A stretch of 54,450 nt of DNA from the NCBI GenBank assembly GCA_046728155.1, contig JBKPDY010000052.1, forward strand, positions 1-54,450, written 5' to 3'. A program made the position numbers and the translations under genes. Positions within the stretch are counted from its first letter, which is position 1. Every line of letters begins with the position of its first letter. Positions 1 through 9,140 of this stretch are shown in pieces. Source of the DNA: CAWDLX01 sp046728155. Lineage in GTDB: Bacteria; Actinomycetota; Actinomycetes; Mycobacteriales; Micromonosporaceae. The notes under the pieces were generated by a model, which was not told the DNA's origin, searched no databases, and saw only the letters and a program-made list of their open reading frames with translations.

Positions 1-92
1 TTTGCCGGCAGTCCGCTCGCCCGGTTGAGCCCGAAACGTCCGCGCTCGACAGGTACGACGACCCATCTTCCCCGCAATTCGGACTCGCCCAT
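1..92 (-). CDS. Possible 5' end of a gene running off the window edge
   Basis: An ATG at 92 on the minus strand opens about 30 codons that continue past position 1, beginning MGESELRGRW and containing VVVPVERGRF. No family is recognised and no clear ribosome binding site precedes the ATG. It lies directly downstream of, and on the same strand as, the saccharopine-dehydrogenase-like gene. It is listed only because the frame stays open to the edge. Confidence 0.25.
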   Translation of the reverse strand, partial: MGESELRGRWVVVPVERGRFGLNRASGLPA

Positions 93-220
93 GAAGTAAT
101 CGTGCCGGGTGGACCGAAGGGTTTCGCATCCAAGCGTCGACGATTCAGCAGCGCCATCGGCTCGGGCGATAGCGCAGCTGGCTTGCCCAGAGATGACGCG
201 TGCCTGGTGCCAATCGTCGG

Positions 221-1378
221 TCATTGTGACTTCAGCACCTCGAAGGTCACTCCGGCCCGCGCCAGCCGACCGCGCAGCGCCTCCCCCATCGCGACCGCCG
301 TGGTGACCTGACCGGCGGTAGCCGGCAGCTCGTCGCAGGCGAGGCAGAGCGCGGACTCAGCGAGCATCTTTGCGGTCTCGCCGTAGCCTGGGTCACCGCC
401 CGAGACCTCCGTAACGACCCTCTGGTCGCCCGCAGTGGCGAGGAACCGCACCCTGAACCAGCCGTGGGCCCGGCGTTGCTCATCCGGACCCGTACCCGAC
501 GGGCGGGCGTGCAGCAACAGCTTCCGGCTGGGCGGCAGCTGCGCCAGCAAAAACGCGCCCCCCACGCCGGCCATCACCGCGCCCGCGGTCAGCGGGTTCC
601 GCAGGGCCACGAAATGGCCGTAGGTAAAGTCGGGTCCATATTCTGCCAGCGCCCGCGCCGAGCGCACCACGATCTGCGGGTCGATCGTCGGTAGCGGCAG
701 CACCCACATCCCGACCGACCGGTCGTAACCTGGCCGCCCGCGGATGGCGCGTGCCCGGCGTCCGGTCAGCCGCCCCTCCGCCGCCCTGCGTTCCCGGTGT
801 GCGGACGACGCCTGCCGGAACCGCGACAATGCGGTGACCGCCGAGGCGAGGGTGCCGCCCGACGGCATGCCGCCGGCACGAACATAGCCCCGCATCGCGA
901 TCGGTCGGTCGGATGGTAGTTGCCGCACGGTGAACTGTGCTCCGAGATCGTGCGGGATCGAGTCGAAGCCGCAAGCGTGCACCAGCCGGGCACCGGAGCG
1001 TTCCGCGGTGGCGTGGTAGCGGACATACGTGCGGTCCACGAACTCCGGTTCGCCGGAGAGGTCAACGTAGTCCGTGCCCATCTCGGCGCATGCGGCCACG
1101 AGCGGCTCGCCGTGGAGTGCGTAGGGTCCAACGGTCGTAGCTACCACGCGGGCACTCTCGGCCACCCGGCGCAGACTCGCCGGATCGGCGCTGTCGGCCA
1201 CCAGGACGGGCACGTTGGCCCCGATCCGGTCGCGTAGCACGGCGAGCTTCTCCGCGTTCCGGCCCGCCAGCGCCCAACGAATGTCGGCGTGTTCAGCAAG
1301 ATACTCAGCGGTCAGACTACCGCTGAAGCCCGTCGCTCCGAAGAGGACGACATCGTGGTCGCGAGTCACAGCTAACAC
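221..1378 (-). CDS. Saccharopine dehydrogenase-like NAD(P)-binding oxidoreductase (trans-acting enoyl reductase type)
   Basis: This protein of about 385 residues starts with a Rossmann fold: a hydrophobic strand followed by GATGFSG (residues 14-20), then an AGRN motif near residue 38. This is the signature of the saccharopine dehydrogenase NADP-binding family, which includes actinobacterial trans-acting enoyl reductases. The mid-region HACGFDSIPHDLG is also typical of that family. Length fits the family (about 390-420). The first possible start is GTG at 1378; an in-frame GTG at 1369 is equally plausible and neither has a strong Shine-Dalgarno sequence. Substrate is unknown. No polyketide or lipid genes lie nearby that would support an enoyl-reductase role in a pathway. 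Confidence 0.8.
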   Translation of the reverse strand: MLAVTRDHDVVLFGATGFSGSLTAEYLAEHADIRWALAGRNAEKLAVLRDRIGANVPVLVADSADPASLRRVAESARVVATTVGPYALHGEPLVAACAEMGTDYVDLSGEPEFVDRTYVRYHATAERSGARLVHACGFDSIPHDLGAQFTVRQLPSDRPIAMRGYVRAGGMPSGGTLASAVTALSRFRQASSAHRERRAAEGRLTGRRARAIRGRPGYDRSVGMWVLPLPTIDPQIVVRSARALAEYGPDFTYGHFVALRNPLTAGAVMAGVGGAFLLAQLPPSRKLLLHARPSGTGPDEQRRAHGWFRVRFLATAGDQRVVTEVSGGDPGYGETAKMLAESALCLACDELPATAGQVTTAVAMGEALRGRLARAGVTFEVLKSQ

Positions 1379-2100
1379 CGTAAGGGGTATTGGTGAAGGC
1401 TAGTAGGAACGATCATGGACCGGCGAGAGCCGAAACGGCACAAGGACCGGGCGCCGGGTAAGCCTACGATGTGGAAGTGATCGCCAGGCACCATGCATGC
1501 GCGCGTCGCTGCGCCTCGGATTGGCGCCGGCATGGTGATGACACCGAGGTGTCCCGGATCCTGTCCCGCTGCCCCGACCTGCGGGTACCGACGACCAGCA
1601 GAGAGAGGCTGCGGTTGAGCGGTGAGCGGGAGTTCGCGCTGCTGCCCCTAGCGGTACCGAGCCGGGCCGACATCGGTGATCCGAACCGGCTCTTGGCCAA
1701 TCCTGCCGTGGCGTTGCTCGTCGAATGGGCATACCATCCGGCTGGTGGCATCTAGGCGCCCGGTGGCTTCGTCGGCGCGCTGGGAGCCTTAGAGGCGCTC
1801 GATCGCATTACCGACGGAATCCGGTGCGTCGGATCTACTACAGCTTCTCGACATTCTTGTGCGTTCCGAACGCCAAGTCCCAGGGCGCGAGCCATCCCTT
1901 GGGCGCGCAGGCCGGTGAGGCGGTGATCCGCCGGGGTCGTCACGGAGGCCGGCTTCGGTGGGGTTCCGGCGAGCCACCCAGACCCCGTTGAACGTCGTCT
2001 ACGAAGCTCGACGGTGAAACATCTGCGTGGATCCCAGCGCCGCCTGGCCGGGCCGCGCCGATGGTCGCAGACGACGAGTCACGTGCGGGGTGTGGTTCGG
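1379..2100. other. About 720 bp without a recognisable gene
   Basis: Several short frames cross this stretch on both strands. The longest plus-strand one (1471-1755) encodes a peptide ending in a protein-like segment (LANPAVALLVEWAYHPAGGI), but I recognise no family and see no ribosome binding site. The interval separates two convergently read blocks and may hold eroded coding sequence. No tRNA-like fold or strong terminator hairpin was seen. Confidence 0.4.
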
Positions 2101-3684
2101 TCAGCCGATGTCGCGCTGGCGCAGCGCGCCGAAGCCGGCAACGACCAGGACCGCGGCGATGCCGAGCAGGCCGAGCAGCGGCGTCAGCCTCAGGTCGGCC
2201 GCCGGCAACCGGGGAGTCTGCTGGAACGGCGACAGGTCCATCACCCAGCTGGGCAGCTTCAGTACCCCGCCCAGGAAGCCGATCACGAAACACAGCGCCA
2301 GTACGAACCAGGCAGCGGACATGGCCCGCGAGGTGAGACCGTACAGCACGATCGCCACCCCGGCCAGCACCCAGACCGAAGGAAGGTAGGCGAGCGCCGC
2401 ACCGGTCAGCCGCGGGATCTGGCCGGCGTCACCGACCGCGATGGCATAGGGCACCGCCGCGCCAAGTCCGGCCGCGAGAATCACCAGCGCGCTGCCGCCG
2501 AGGGTGACCGCGACGTGGCTAGCCATCCAGCGATATCGGGACACCGGTGTGGCGAGCAGGTACTCCGCGTGCAGCGTCGACTCCTCGCTGGGCAGTCGTT
2601 GTACCGACTGCACTGCGAAGCCGGACGCGATCAGGGTCAGGGTCAGCATCGCGGTGCCGAAGTATGCGTCGGTCAGACTCCGGCCACCGGCCGCCGCCAT
2701 GAACTTCTTCAGCGCCTCATTGTCACCGACGAAATCCTGGATGTCGTTAGCGATCGAGCCGTACACGAAGCCCATGACGAGTAGCCCCAGGGTCCACGCC
2801 ACGACGGTCCCACGCTGCAGCCGTACCGCCAGACCCACCGGTCGCCCGAAGCTGGGCGCGGCTACCGCTCGCCCTCGGCGTGGCTGCACCAGGCCGGCAC
2901 CGACATCGCGCCGAGCCGTCAACGACCGCGCGGCGACGAGCAGCACCACCGTGACCGCGACCGGGATTGCCAACGGCCACCACCGTTCGCCGGCAAAGGG
3001 TCGAGCCTTCTGCGACCACCCGATCGGCGACAGCCAGGACAACCGACCGTCGCCGATGTCGCCGACCGCTCGGGTGGCGAACGCAAACGCGACAACGATT
3101 CCGGCCAACCCGGATGCCACTCGGCTGTTCTCACTGATCTGTGCGGTGACCAGCGTCAAAGCGCTGAAGACGAGTCCGATCGCCAGAAACGACGCGCCGA
3201 ACGACACCGATCCGGCCGCGGGCAGGCCTTGCCCGATAAGGCTGACCGTCACCGCACCGCTGATGAGGAGATTCATTCCGGTCACCACCACAAGGGCCGA
3301 GGCCGCGGGTGCGTCGCGGCCCAGCACGGTGGCCCGAAGGAACTCGGTTCGTCCGTTCTCCTCCTCGGCCCGGGTGTATCGCCCGATCATCAACAGGCTC
3401 ATCACTGCCACCAGGACCAGGCCGAACGTGCCAGCCTGGAACGCGACCTCCCCGCCGACCGTGTCCAATCCCTGTACCGGCCCGTTGAACGCGATCGCTG
3501 CGGCGTTGTTCGCAGCGGCGGCCGCCGCTTCGTCAAGGTCGGCCTGGGTCGGGTACAAGCCCTTGATGGACGTCAGGGTCAGTACCACGAGAGCCGTCGC
3601 GGACAGGACCCAGACTGCAATGCGTACCCGGTCCCTGCGGACCGTGAACCACACCAGCCGCCAGGTACCGGTGAATCCGCTCAT
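2101..3684 (-). CDS. ABC-2 type exporter permease, large (two-half) form
   Basis: A 527-residue polytopic membrane protein with about twelve hydrophobic segments in two halves, separated near residues 250-280 by a polar linker. The N-terminus (TVRRDRVRIAVWVLS) and the early stretch EEENGRTEFLRATVLGRDA match large permeases annotated as exporters of polyketide antibiotics. It would form the membrane pore of a drug or lipid exporter powered by the ATPase encoded just upstream. Its ATG at 3684 overlaps the stop of that ATPase gene by 4 bp (ATGA), so the two are translationally coupled. Substrate cannot be told from sequence. Confidence 0.88.
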   Translation of the reverse strand: MSGFTGTWRLVWFTVRRDRVRIAVWVLSATALVVLTLTSIKGLYPTQADLDEAAAAAANNAAAIAFNGPVQGLDTVGGEVAFQAGTFGLVLVAVMSLLMIGRYTRAEEENGRTEFLRATVLGRDAPAASALVVVTGMNLLISGAVTVSLIGQGLPAAGSVSFGASFLAIGLVFSALTLVTAQISENSRVASGLAGIVVAFAFATRAVGDIGDGRLSWLSPIGWSQKARPFAGERWWPLAIPVAVTVVLLVAARSLTARRDVGAGLVQPRRGRAVAAPSFGRPVGLAVRLQRGTVVAWTLGLLVMGFVYGSIANDIQDFVGDNEALKKFMAAAGGRSLTDAYFGTAMLTLTLIASGFAVQSVQRLPSEESTLHAEYLLATPVSRYRWMASHVAVTLGGSALVILAAGLGAAVPYAIAVGDAGQIPRLTGAALAYLPSVWVLAGVAIVLYGLTSRAMSAAWFVLALCFVIGFLGGVLKLPSWVMDLSPFQQTPRLPAADLRLTPLLGLLGIAAVLVVAGFGALRQRDIG

Positions 3685-4634
3685 CGGCCGTGCCCCCGCG
3701 CATCAATGGCCTCGGCGAGGTCGTGTGCGGACCGGACCCGCTCCTGCGCAACCACGTCACTGTACTCGCGCAGGAAAAGTTCCTCCAGCGTCGGCGGTTG
3801 GCTGGTCACCGCGCGCAGGCCATGGTCGGTAAGCAGCCGCATCGCGGCACCGAGGTGATCGGCATCGACAGTGAACGATATAAGCGACCCGTCCCTCTGG
3901 ATATCGTGTACGCCGGGCAGCGCATCAAGGTCCGCAACCGGATCGGCCGTCTCGGCCGACACCGAGGTGCGCGACAGGTGGCGCAGCTGGCTCAGCGTCC
4001 CACTCTGCACCGCCCGGCCGGACCGGATGATGGTCACCCGGTCGCACAGCACTTCCACCTCGGCGAGGATGTGACTGGACAGCAGGACCGTACGCCCTTG
4101 TGCCTTCACCTCGCGTATGCAGTCCTGAAATATCGACTCCATCAGCGGATCCAGCCCCGATGTCGGCTCATCCAGAATCAACAGTTCGGCCGATGACGCC
4201 AGGGCCGCGACGAGGGCCACCTTCTGGCGGTTGCCTTTGGAGTAGGTGCGGGCCTTCTTGGTCGGATCCAGCTCGAACCGCTCCAGCAGATCATCCCGAC
4301 GCGCGCGGTCGAGATCACCGCGGAGCTGGCCAATCAGATCGATGACCTCACCGCCACTCACCTTCGGCCACAGGTTGACCTCGCCGGGCACGTAGGCCAG
4401 CCGGCGGTGCAGCGATACCGCATCCCGCCAGGGATTCCCGCCCAGCAGCGTGACCTCGCCCGCGTCCGCTCGGAGCAGGCCCAACAACACCCGGATGGTC
4501 GTCGTCTTCCCGGCGCCGTTGGGACCGAGGAAGCCATGCACCTCACCGAAGTCGACGGACACGTCCAACCCATCCAAGGCGCGGGTCTGGCCGAACGACT
4601 TGACCAACCCAGACGCTGAGATCGCGGTATTCAC
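3681..4634 (-). CDS. ABC transporter ATP-binding protein (exporter type)
   Basis: A 317-residue ATPase subunit. Walker A is GPNGAGKTTT (residues 38-47). The signature region reads TYSKGNRQKV, the variant used by exporter ATPases of this subfamily rather than LSGGQ. Walker B is LLILDEPTSGLDP and an SSHIL switch histidine follows. The C-terminal 100 residues are the usual non-catalytic extension. The likely start is GTG at 4634, where the conserved N-terminus begins. It is the first gene of a two-gene operon with the large permease. A divergent HD-GYP/LuxR gene lies upstream; whether that protein controls the exporter is unknown. Confidence 0.9.
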   Translation of the reverse strand: MNTAISASGLVKSFGQTRALDGLDVSVDFGEVHGFLGPNGAGKTTTIRVLLGLLRADAGEVTLLGGNPWRDAVSLHRRLAYVPGEVNLWPKVSGGEVIDLIGQLRGDLDRARRDDLLERFELDPTKKARTYSKGNRQKVALVAALASSAELLILDEPTSGLDPLMESIFQDCIREVKAQGRTVLLSSHILAEVEVLCDRVTIIRSGRAVQSGTLSQLRHLSRTSVSAETADPVADLDALPGVHDIQRDGSLISFTVDADHLGAAMRLLTDHGLRAVTSQPPTLEELFLREYSDVVAQERVRSAHDLAEAIDARGHGR

Positions 4635-4855
4635 GAGCCGAACCTATCGCAGCCGTCCGGGGACCGGCCGTGGCATCGGGTCCACATAGGCGGCCTCGCA
4701 AAGCCTGGCCCGGCCGCAGCCCTGGAGCAATGAAACAAGTGCGGTTTGCTGCGTCTGTCGGCGGTGGCGCGGACTGGGGTGGTGCGGTGCGCGACCCGAG
4801 TCTGAGGCGTCTGATCGTGTGCACCTTCCGGCGCCCGCCCGGTACGGTCGAGTCC

Positions 4856-6451
4856 GTGGCCGGCGAGACGCCGTCGAGCCGGGACGCGGTCCGTACTGCC
4901 GAAGTGATCGGATCGCTGTGCCTGGCAACGGACCTTGGCATGGGGCTCCCGTTGGAGCACGGGTTGCAGAGCACGCTGTTCGCCATGCGGCTGGCCGATC
5001 GCCTCGGGGTCAGCTCCGCGACCGCCGCGCAAACGTATTACGGGTGTCTACTGTTCTATGTCGGCTGCACCGTCGACGCCGAGATCACCGCCGGGCTGTT
5101 CAGGGGAGATCTGCTCCGGCAGTTCAACCCGGTGATGTTCGGGACGCAAGCCCAGGTAATGGCCGGGATCATGCGCGCCCTAGCCGACCCGGCCAGCGCG
5201 CCACCCGTGCGGGTCCTGCAGGCGCTCGGCCGGCTCCCGAAGGCGCTTCGCGGGCATCGGAACCACCTTGCCGCGCTGTGTGAAGTTGCGTTCATGCTGA
5301 GTGGGCGCCTTGGCATGCCACTCGGCGTGCGGGAGCTGTTCACGCGGTTCACCGACCGGTGGGACGGCGACAGTCCCCTTGGTGGCCGCCGAGGCGAGGA
5401 GCTCCCGATGGCGTTGCGGATCATCCATGTGGCGCGTGACGCCGCGTTGCAGCGCATGCTCGGTGGCGTCGACTACGCCGCCAAGGTCGTCGCTGAGCGG
5501 GCCGGTGGGGCGTTCGATCCGGTGCTAGCGGCGCGACTGGCCGCCGACGCGCACGAGGTCCTCGCCCTCGATGACGAGCGGTCCGTGTGGGATGACGTTC
5601 TCGCGCTGGAGCCCGCTCCCCGACTGATGTTGCGGGACGCGGAGATCGACGTGGCGCTGGCCGCGATGGGCGACTTCGCTGATCTGGCGTCGAGATATCT
5701 GGTCGGCCATTCGGCCGGGGTGGCGGAGCTGGCGGGATTAGCAGCCCAGCGGTGTGGCTTCGCCGCCGCCGACATGCACGCGACACGACGGGCGGCGCTG
5801 GTCCATGATGTGGGGCGGGTCGCGGTCTCCGTTCTCATCTGGCAGAAGCCGGGACCGCTGTCACCGGATGAGCGGGAACAGGTCAGGCTACACGCGTACC
5901 ACTCGGAGCGGGTGCTCTGCCGATCGGAGTTCCTTGCCGCCCTGGTGCCGGTCGCAACCTTCCATCATGAGCGGCTGGACGGCCGAGGCTATCACCGCGG
6001 GGCGGCAGGGGCCGCGCAAACACCCCCGGCGCGCCTGCTCGCCGCGGCCGACGCCTACCACGCGATGACCGAACCGCGGCCGCACCGGGACCCGTTGACG
6101 CCGACCCGGGCAGCCGACCTGCTCGGGGAGGAGGCACGCGCCGGGCGGCTGGACGGCGACTGTGTCGCGGCCGTACTCGACGCAGCCGGGCATCCCCGAG
6201 CGCGCATCGCGCGGCCCGGCGGTCTGACCGATCGGGAAACGCAGGTAATCGGGCTGCTCGCCCGCGGCCTACAGACCAAGCAGATCGCCCGCGCGCTCGG
6301 CATATCGGCCAAGACCGCAGACCGTCACATCCAGAACGCGTACGGCAAGATTGGCGTCTCGACTCGAGCCGCCGCCGCGCTCTTCGCCATGCAGCACGGG
6401 CTGGCCACATGGGGAGAACTCCCAATGATGAAAGCAGGCGCACGCTCCTAG
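4856..6451 (+). CDS. HD-GYP phosphodiesterase-like domain fused to a LuxR-type DNA-binding domain
   Basis: About 531 residues from the GTG at 4856; the frame is open upstream to an ATG at 4670, but the first sixty codons there look non-coding. The middle carries an HD motif (ALVHDVGR) and then HHERLDGRGYH, which matches the HD-GYP pattern HHExxDGxGYP except that the final Pro is His. The last 65 residues are a LuxR helix-turn-helix (LTDRETQVIGLLARG, then KQIARALGISAKTADRHIQN). HD-GYP domains usually cleave cyclic di-GMP, so this may be a regulator whose DNA binding is tied to a nucleotide signal. No receiver domain is present. Activity is not proven by sequence because the GYP element is altered. 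Confidence 0.82.
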   Translation: MAGETPSSRDAVRTAEVIGSLCLATDLGMGLPLEHGLQSTLFAMRLADRLGVSSATAAQTYYGCLLFYVGCTVDAEITAGLFRGDLLRQFNPVMFGTQAQVMAGIMRALADPASAPPVRVLQALGRLPKALRGHRNHLAALCEVAFMLSGRLGMPLGVRELFTRFTDRWDGDSPLGGRRGEELPMALRIIHVARDAALQRMLGGVDYAAKVVAERAGGAFDPVLAARLAADAHEVLALDDERSVWDDVLALEPAPRLMLRDAEIDVALAAMGDFADLASRYLVGHSAGVAELAGLAAQRCGFAAADMHATRRAALVHDVGRVAVSVLIWQKPGPLSPDEREQVRLHAYHSERVLCRSEFLAALVPVATFHHERLDGRGYHRGAAGAAQTPPARLLAAADAYHAMTEPRPHRDPLTPTRAADLLGEEARAGRLDGDCVAAVLDAAGHPRARIARPGGLTDRETQVIGLLARGLQTKQIARALGISAKTADRHIQNAYGKIGVSTRAAAALFAMQHGLATWGELPMMKAGARS

Positions 6452-6508
6452 CGTCACCGGCAGAAGCATCCGGTTGATCGATCGGACGCCGCCAGACGGA
6501 GGCGACTC

Positions 6509-7213
6509 ATGAGCCACATGCCCGCCACAAGCACACACGGCCAGGACTCGGCCGGCGACGGACTCGGCCAGCGGCCGGGCCGAGCAATCAGTCTCTCAGC
6601 CTGGGCCGGGATCATCGGCCCGGTACTGTTCACCGCGGCGTTCCTGGCTCAGGAGGCGCTCCGCAGGCATGAGTACCACCCGCTCGCCGAGCCGGTTAGC
6701 GCCCTGGAGGCCGGCCCGAACGGGTGGATCCAGCAGGCTAACTTCGTCGTGTTCGGCCTTCTCACTATCGCCTTCGCGGTCGGCCTTCACCGCGGCCTGC
6801 GGCCGGCGAGGGCCGGCGTGGCCGGTCCAGCCCTCCTGTTCGTCAGCGGCATCGGGTTGCTGCTTGCCGCGGTCTTTCCGCTGCGCGAGGACGCTGCCGG
6901 CGTCACGTACGATCCAGGCGGGCATGTCATTGCCGGGATCATGTTCTTTGCGACCAGCGCAGCCGGGCTGATTGCGGTGTCGCGACGCGCTTCGCGAGAC
7001 CCGAGGTGGCAAGGCATTGCCACATACACGCTCGCGATCGGCATCGTCGCGCTCGCCGGCTTCGTCGCCGGCGGCGCGTTGTTCATGCCGGATGACGCGC
7101 CCCTGCACGACTGGGCCGGTCTGTATCAGCGAGTGCTCGTCCTCGCCGTCCTGTTCCCGTGCCGCATCGTGGTCTCGCTACGGCTGCTGCAGGTCGCAAG
7201 CAGGCTGCGATGA
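6509..7213 (+). CDS. DUF998 family membrane protein
   Basis: A 234-residue integral membrane protein with six predicted hydrophobic helices. The N-terminal region (ISLSAWAGIIGPVLFTAAFL) and the segment HPLAEPVSALEAGPNGWIQQ match DUF998 proteins, whose function is not established. GGAGG lies six bases before the ATG at 6509 and fixes the start. It stands alone, reading in the same direction as the upstream regulator gene about 57 bp away, so co-transcription is possible. Confidence 0.85.
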   Translation: MSHMPATSTHGQDSAGDGLGQRPGRAISLSAWAGIIGPVLFTAAFLAQEALRRHEYHPLAEPVSALEAGPNGWIQQANFVVFGLLTIAFAVGLHRGLRPARAGVAGPALLFVSGIGLLLAAVFPLREDAAGVTYDPGGHVIAGIMFFATSAAGLIAVSRRASRDPRWQGIATYTLAIGIVALAGFVAGGALFMPDDAPLHDWAGLYQRVLVLAVLFPCRIVVSLRLLQVASRLR

Positions 7214-7908
7214 CTGCAAAAGGAGCGAGCACGCCAACCCGTCAGCCGTACCTCGCGTCGCGCCCGAACACACCCTTCTGCCGCTAACCGCGCGCCCTAT
7301 ACCATGCGTCCGACGGATGAGCGGACGCCTGCTGCGGCGCGGTGATTCGCGGCCGGGTCGTGGTAGGCGTACCGCGCGGCCGGCGAATGGCCCCGTTAGG
7401 CTCGATCAATGTCGATCGAGATCGTGCTCGAGACCCATGCGTTGAGCGAGGACAACGAGCGTGGCATCTGGCCGGCCGCGACCTGACTGAATCGGACTGG
7501 CAGATGGTCGTACCGGACCAGCCGTTCCGTGCTGTCTGCCCGCAAACATCCAGCTAGCCGGGCTGGCATTCATCCAGTAAGCGGCCAGTAAGCGGCTGGA
7601 CGGACGCTGCGGCCATGCAACCACCGGCGATCAACTACGACCTCATGCATGCGGCCAAGGCCGATGCCGCCCGATCCGTCCGCTATGCCCATCACGATCG
7701 TGAATGGGAACTTCTACACGGTGGCCTGCTTGTCCGGCTGCTGAGCCGATGGCGCCGGGTCCGGCAGCGGCGGCCCGTGTCACATCCAGCCAGTCGTGGT
7801 CAACGCACGCTCGACATGTCATCCACTGCCCGATTGGCGTCGAACTCGCCGGACTCATGAGCCCATCAAGCCGCCCACGCGGTGCGGCGCCGTCTTCTGG
7901 AGATACGT
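7214..7908. other. Gene-poor interval with one broken gene scrap
   Basis: No intact gene is seen over about 700 bp. A 27-codon frame resembling the start of a histidine phosphatase lies at 7409-7489 (listed separately). A frame at 7615-7860 begins with a peptide containing YDLMHAAKADAARSVRYAHH, which could be a small actinobacterial protein but has no recognised family and quickly turns compositionally random. Confidence 0.4.
7409..7489 (+). pseudogene. N-terminal fragment of a histidine phosphatase (phosphoglycerate mutase-like) gene
   Basis: The ATG at 7409 opens MSIEIVLETHALSEDNERGI, which closely follows the N-terminus of short actinobacterial histidine phosphatases (an ETH catalytic-His region followed by DNERGIATGW). 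After the Ile the frame hits a TGA within five codons, while the next frame continues with GRDLTESDW before it too ends. The rest of the roughly 200-residue protein is absent. I infer a truncated, frameshifted relic; the short length limits confidence. Confidence 0.45.
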
Positions 7909-9069
7909 ATGTGGCCCATTCCTCAATCCCTTGGTCGACGCAACGCTCAGTGCTTAGCCGTAGCCGTCGTAGCCATGTCGGCAGCGGCGTGCGCACCTGG
8001 CGCCGTCGGCCCCCAGGCAGCGGCGATGACCAAAGCCCCGGGTCGGTGCCTGCCGTATCAGCTGCCTGGAATGCCAGGGGCGGGTCGTGGGGAGCTCATG
8101 ACCATGAACGATGCCGGCCTGTACGTCGGCCGCGTGCGCGACGCAAACGGCGCGGGGCACGCGGCATGGTGGACGCACGCCGGCTCCGACCCGAGCCGCG
8201 GGTGGTCACTGCACGTGCCAGACATTCCTGCGACCGAGGCTGAGTTCCTCGACGTGAACCTGAGCGGCCTCATGTCCGGTGTCTCGTATGACACGAAGCA
8301 GGGATTCGTATACGACTCGAACACCGGTCATTTCACGTGGCTGCCGGACTTCGCGTCCGGACACCAGTCGTGGCCGCGGCGCATCAACGCCTCCGGCGTC
8401 GTCGCGGGCAGCGCCGATGACGCCCCGGGCACGTCCTACGCGGCAATCTGGCGACCGCCACACACGAAAGCAGAACGCGTGCACTTGCCAGATGAGAGCA
8501 AGGACATCACGCGCCCAGATGGGTCGCACGCCAGGGGCAGCAGCGAGATCGACGGCATCAACGACCAGGGCGATATGACGGGCTACACGTCCCTCGGCAC
8601 CGGGCCGGGCGACGATAACGCGCAGCTCCAGGGATACACGAAGTCCGCAAGCGGACGGCTCAGCAGGCTGCCTGGGCATGACCAGGCCTACGGTTTTGCG
8701 ATCAACAACGCTGGCCTCGTCGTGGGCGCGTCGCTTCCGGACCCGAACGGTGGGTTCCTGCCGGCGTACTGGCAAAACGGCGTCGAGCACGACATGAGCG
8801 CCCCTGCCGGGGCAGTCAGCGGAAGGGGTGCCGATGTCAGTCAGGCCGGCTGGGTCGTTGGCCGCATCGTCGTGCACGACAGCGCGCGCTCGTTCATCTG
8901 GACCGGTGCTGGAACGATCCAGCTCAATCAACCGCTCCCCGGGTATAACGAGAGCGACTCCCACGGCGTGAGTGACACGCTTCACCAGGTCGCGGGCTCC
9001 TCCAGCCGTTCAGACGGCACGAGGGTGCCTACCGTGTGGCAATGCCCTGCCGACTTCACCACCGGCTAA
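7909..9069 (+). CDS. Secreted lipoprotein with seven HAF-type repeats, probable beta-propeller
   Basis: About 386 residues from the ATG at 7909, preceded by GGAG at a six-base spacing; a longer frame from 7882 lacks such a site. The N-terminus is a signal peptide (LAVAVVAMSAAAC) with a possible lipobox Cys at residue 28. The rest is built from seven repeats of about 45-50 residues, each starting with a motif such as INASGVVAGS, INNAGLVVGA or VSQAGWVVGR and ending in an aromatic strand such as AYWQNG or FIWTG. This is the HAF repeat pattern, and seven copies would close a seven-bladed propeller. It is likely displayed on the cell surface; ligand unknown. It converges on helR. Confidence 0.78.
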   Translation: MWPIPQSLGRRNAQCLAVAVVAMSAAACAPGAVGPQAAAMTKAPGRCLPYQLPGMPGAGRGELMTMNDAGLYVGRVRDANGAGHAAWWTHAGSDPSRGWSLHVPDIPATEAEFLDVNLSGLMSGVSYDTKQGFVYDSNTGHFTWLPDFASGHQSWPRRINASGVVAGSADDAPGTSYAAIWRPPHTKAERVHLPDESKDITRPDGSHARGSSEIDGINDQGDMTGYTSLGTGPGDDNAQLQGYTKSASGRLSRLPGHDQAYGFAINNAGLVVGASLPDPNGGFLPAYWQNGVEHDMSAPAGAVSGRGADVSQAGWVVGRIVVHDSARSFIWTGAGTIQLNQPLPGYNESDSHGVSDTLHQVAGSSSRSDGTRVPTVWQCPADFTTG

Positions 9070-9140
9070 GTCGAGACGGGATGAACTTCGGTGGCGGTAC
9101 TCATGATCATCAGGCAGCGATCACATTGTCCAGGCCGACG

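Noticed and set aside
1471..1755. 94-codon plus-strand frame
   Set aside because: The C-terminal part looks protein-like, but there is no family, no ribosome site and a random-looking first half; not enough to call a gene.
2504..3832. 442-codon plus-strand frame opposite the ABC permease
   Set aside because: Composition is Ser/Thr/Arg-rich and without domains; the minus-strand permease with ATGA coupling explains the region.
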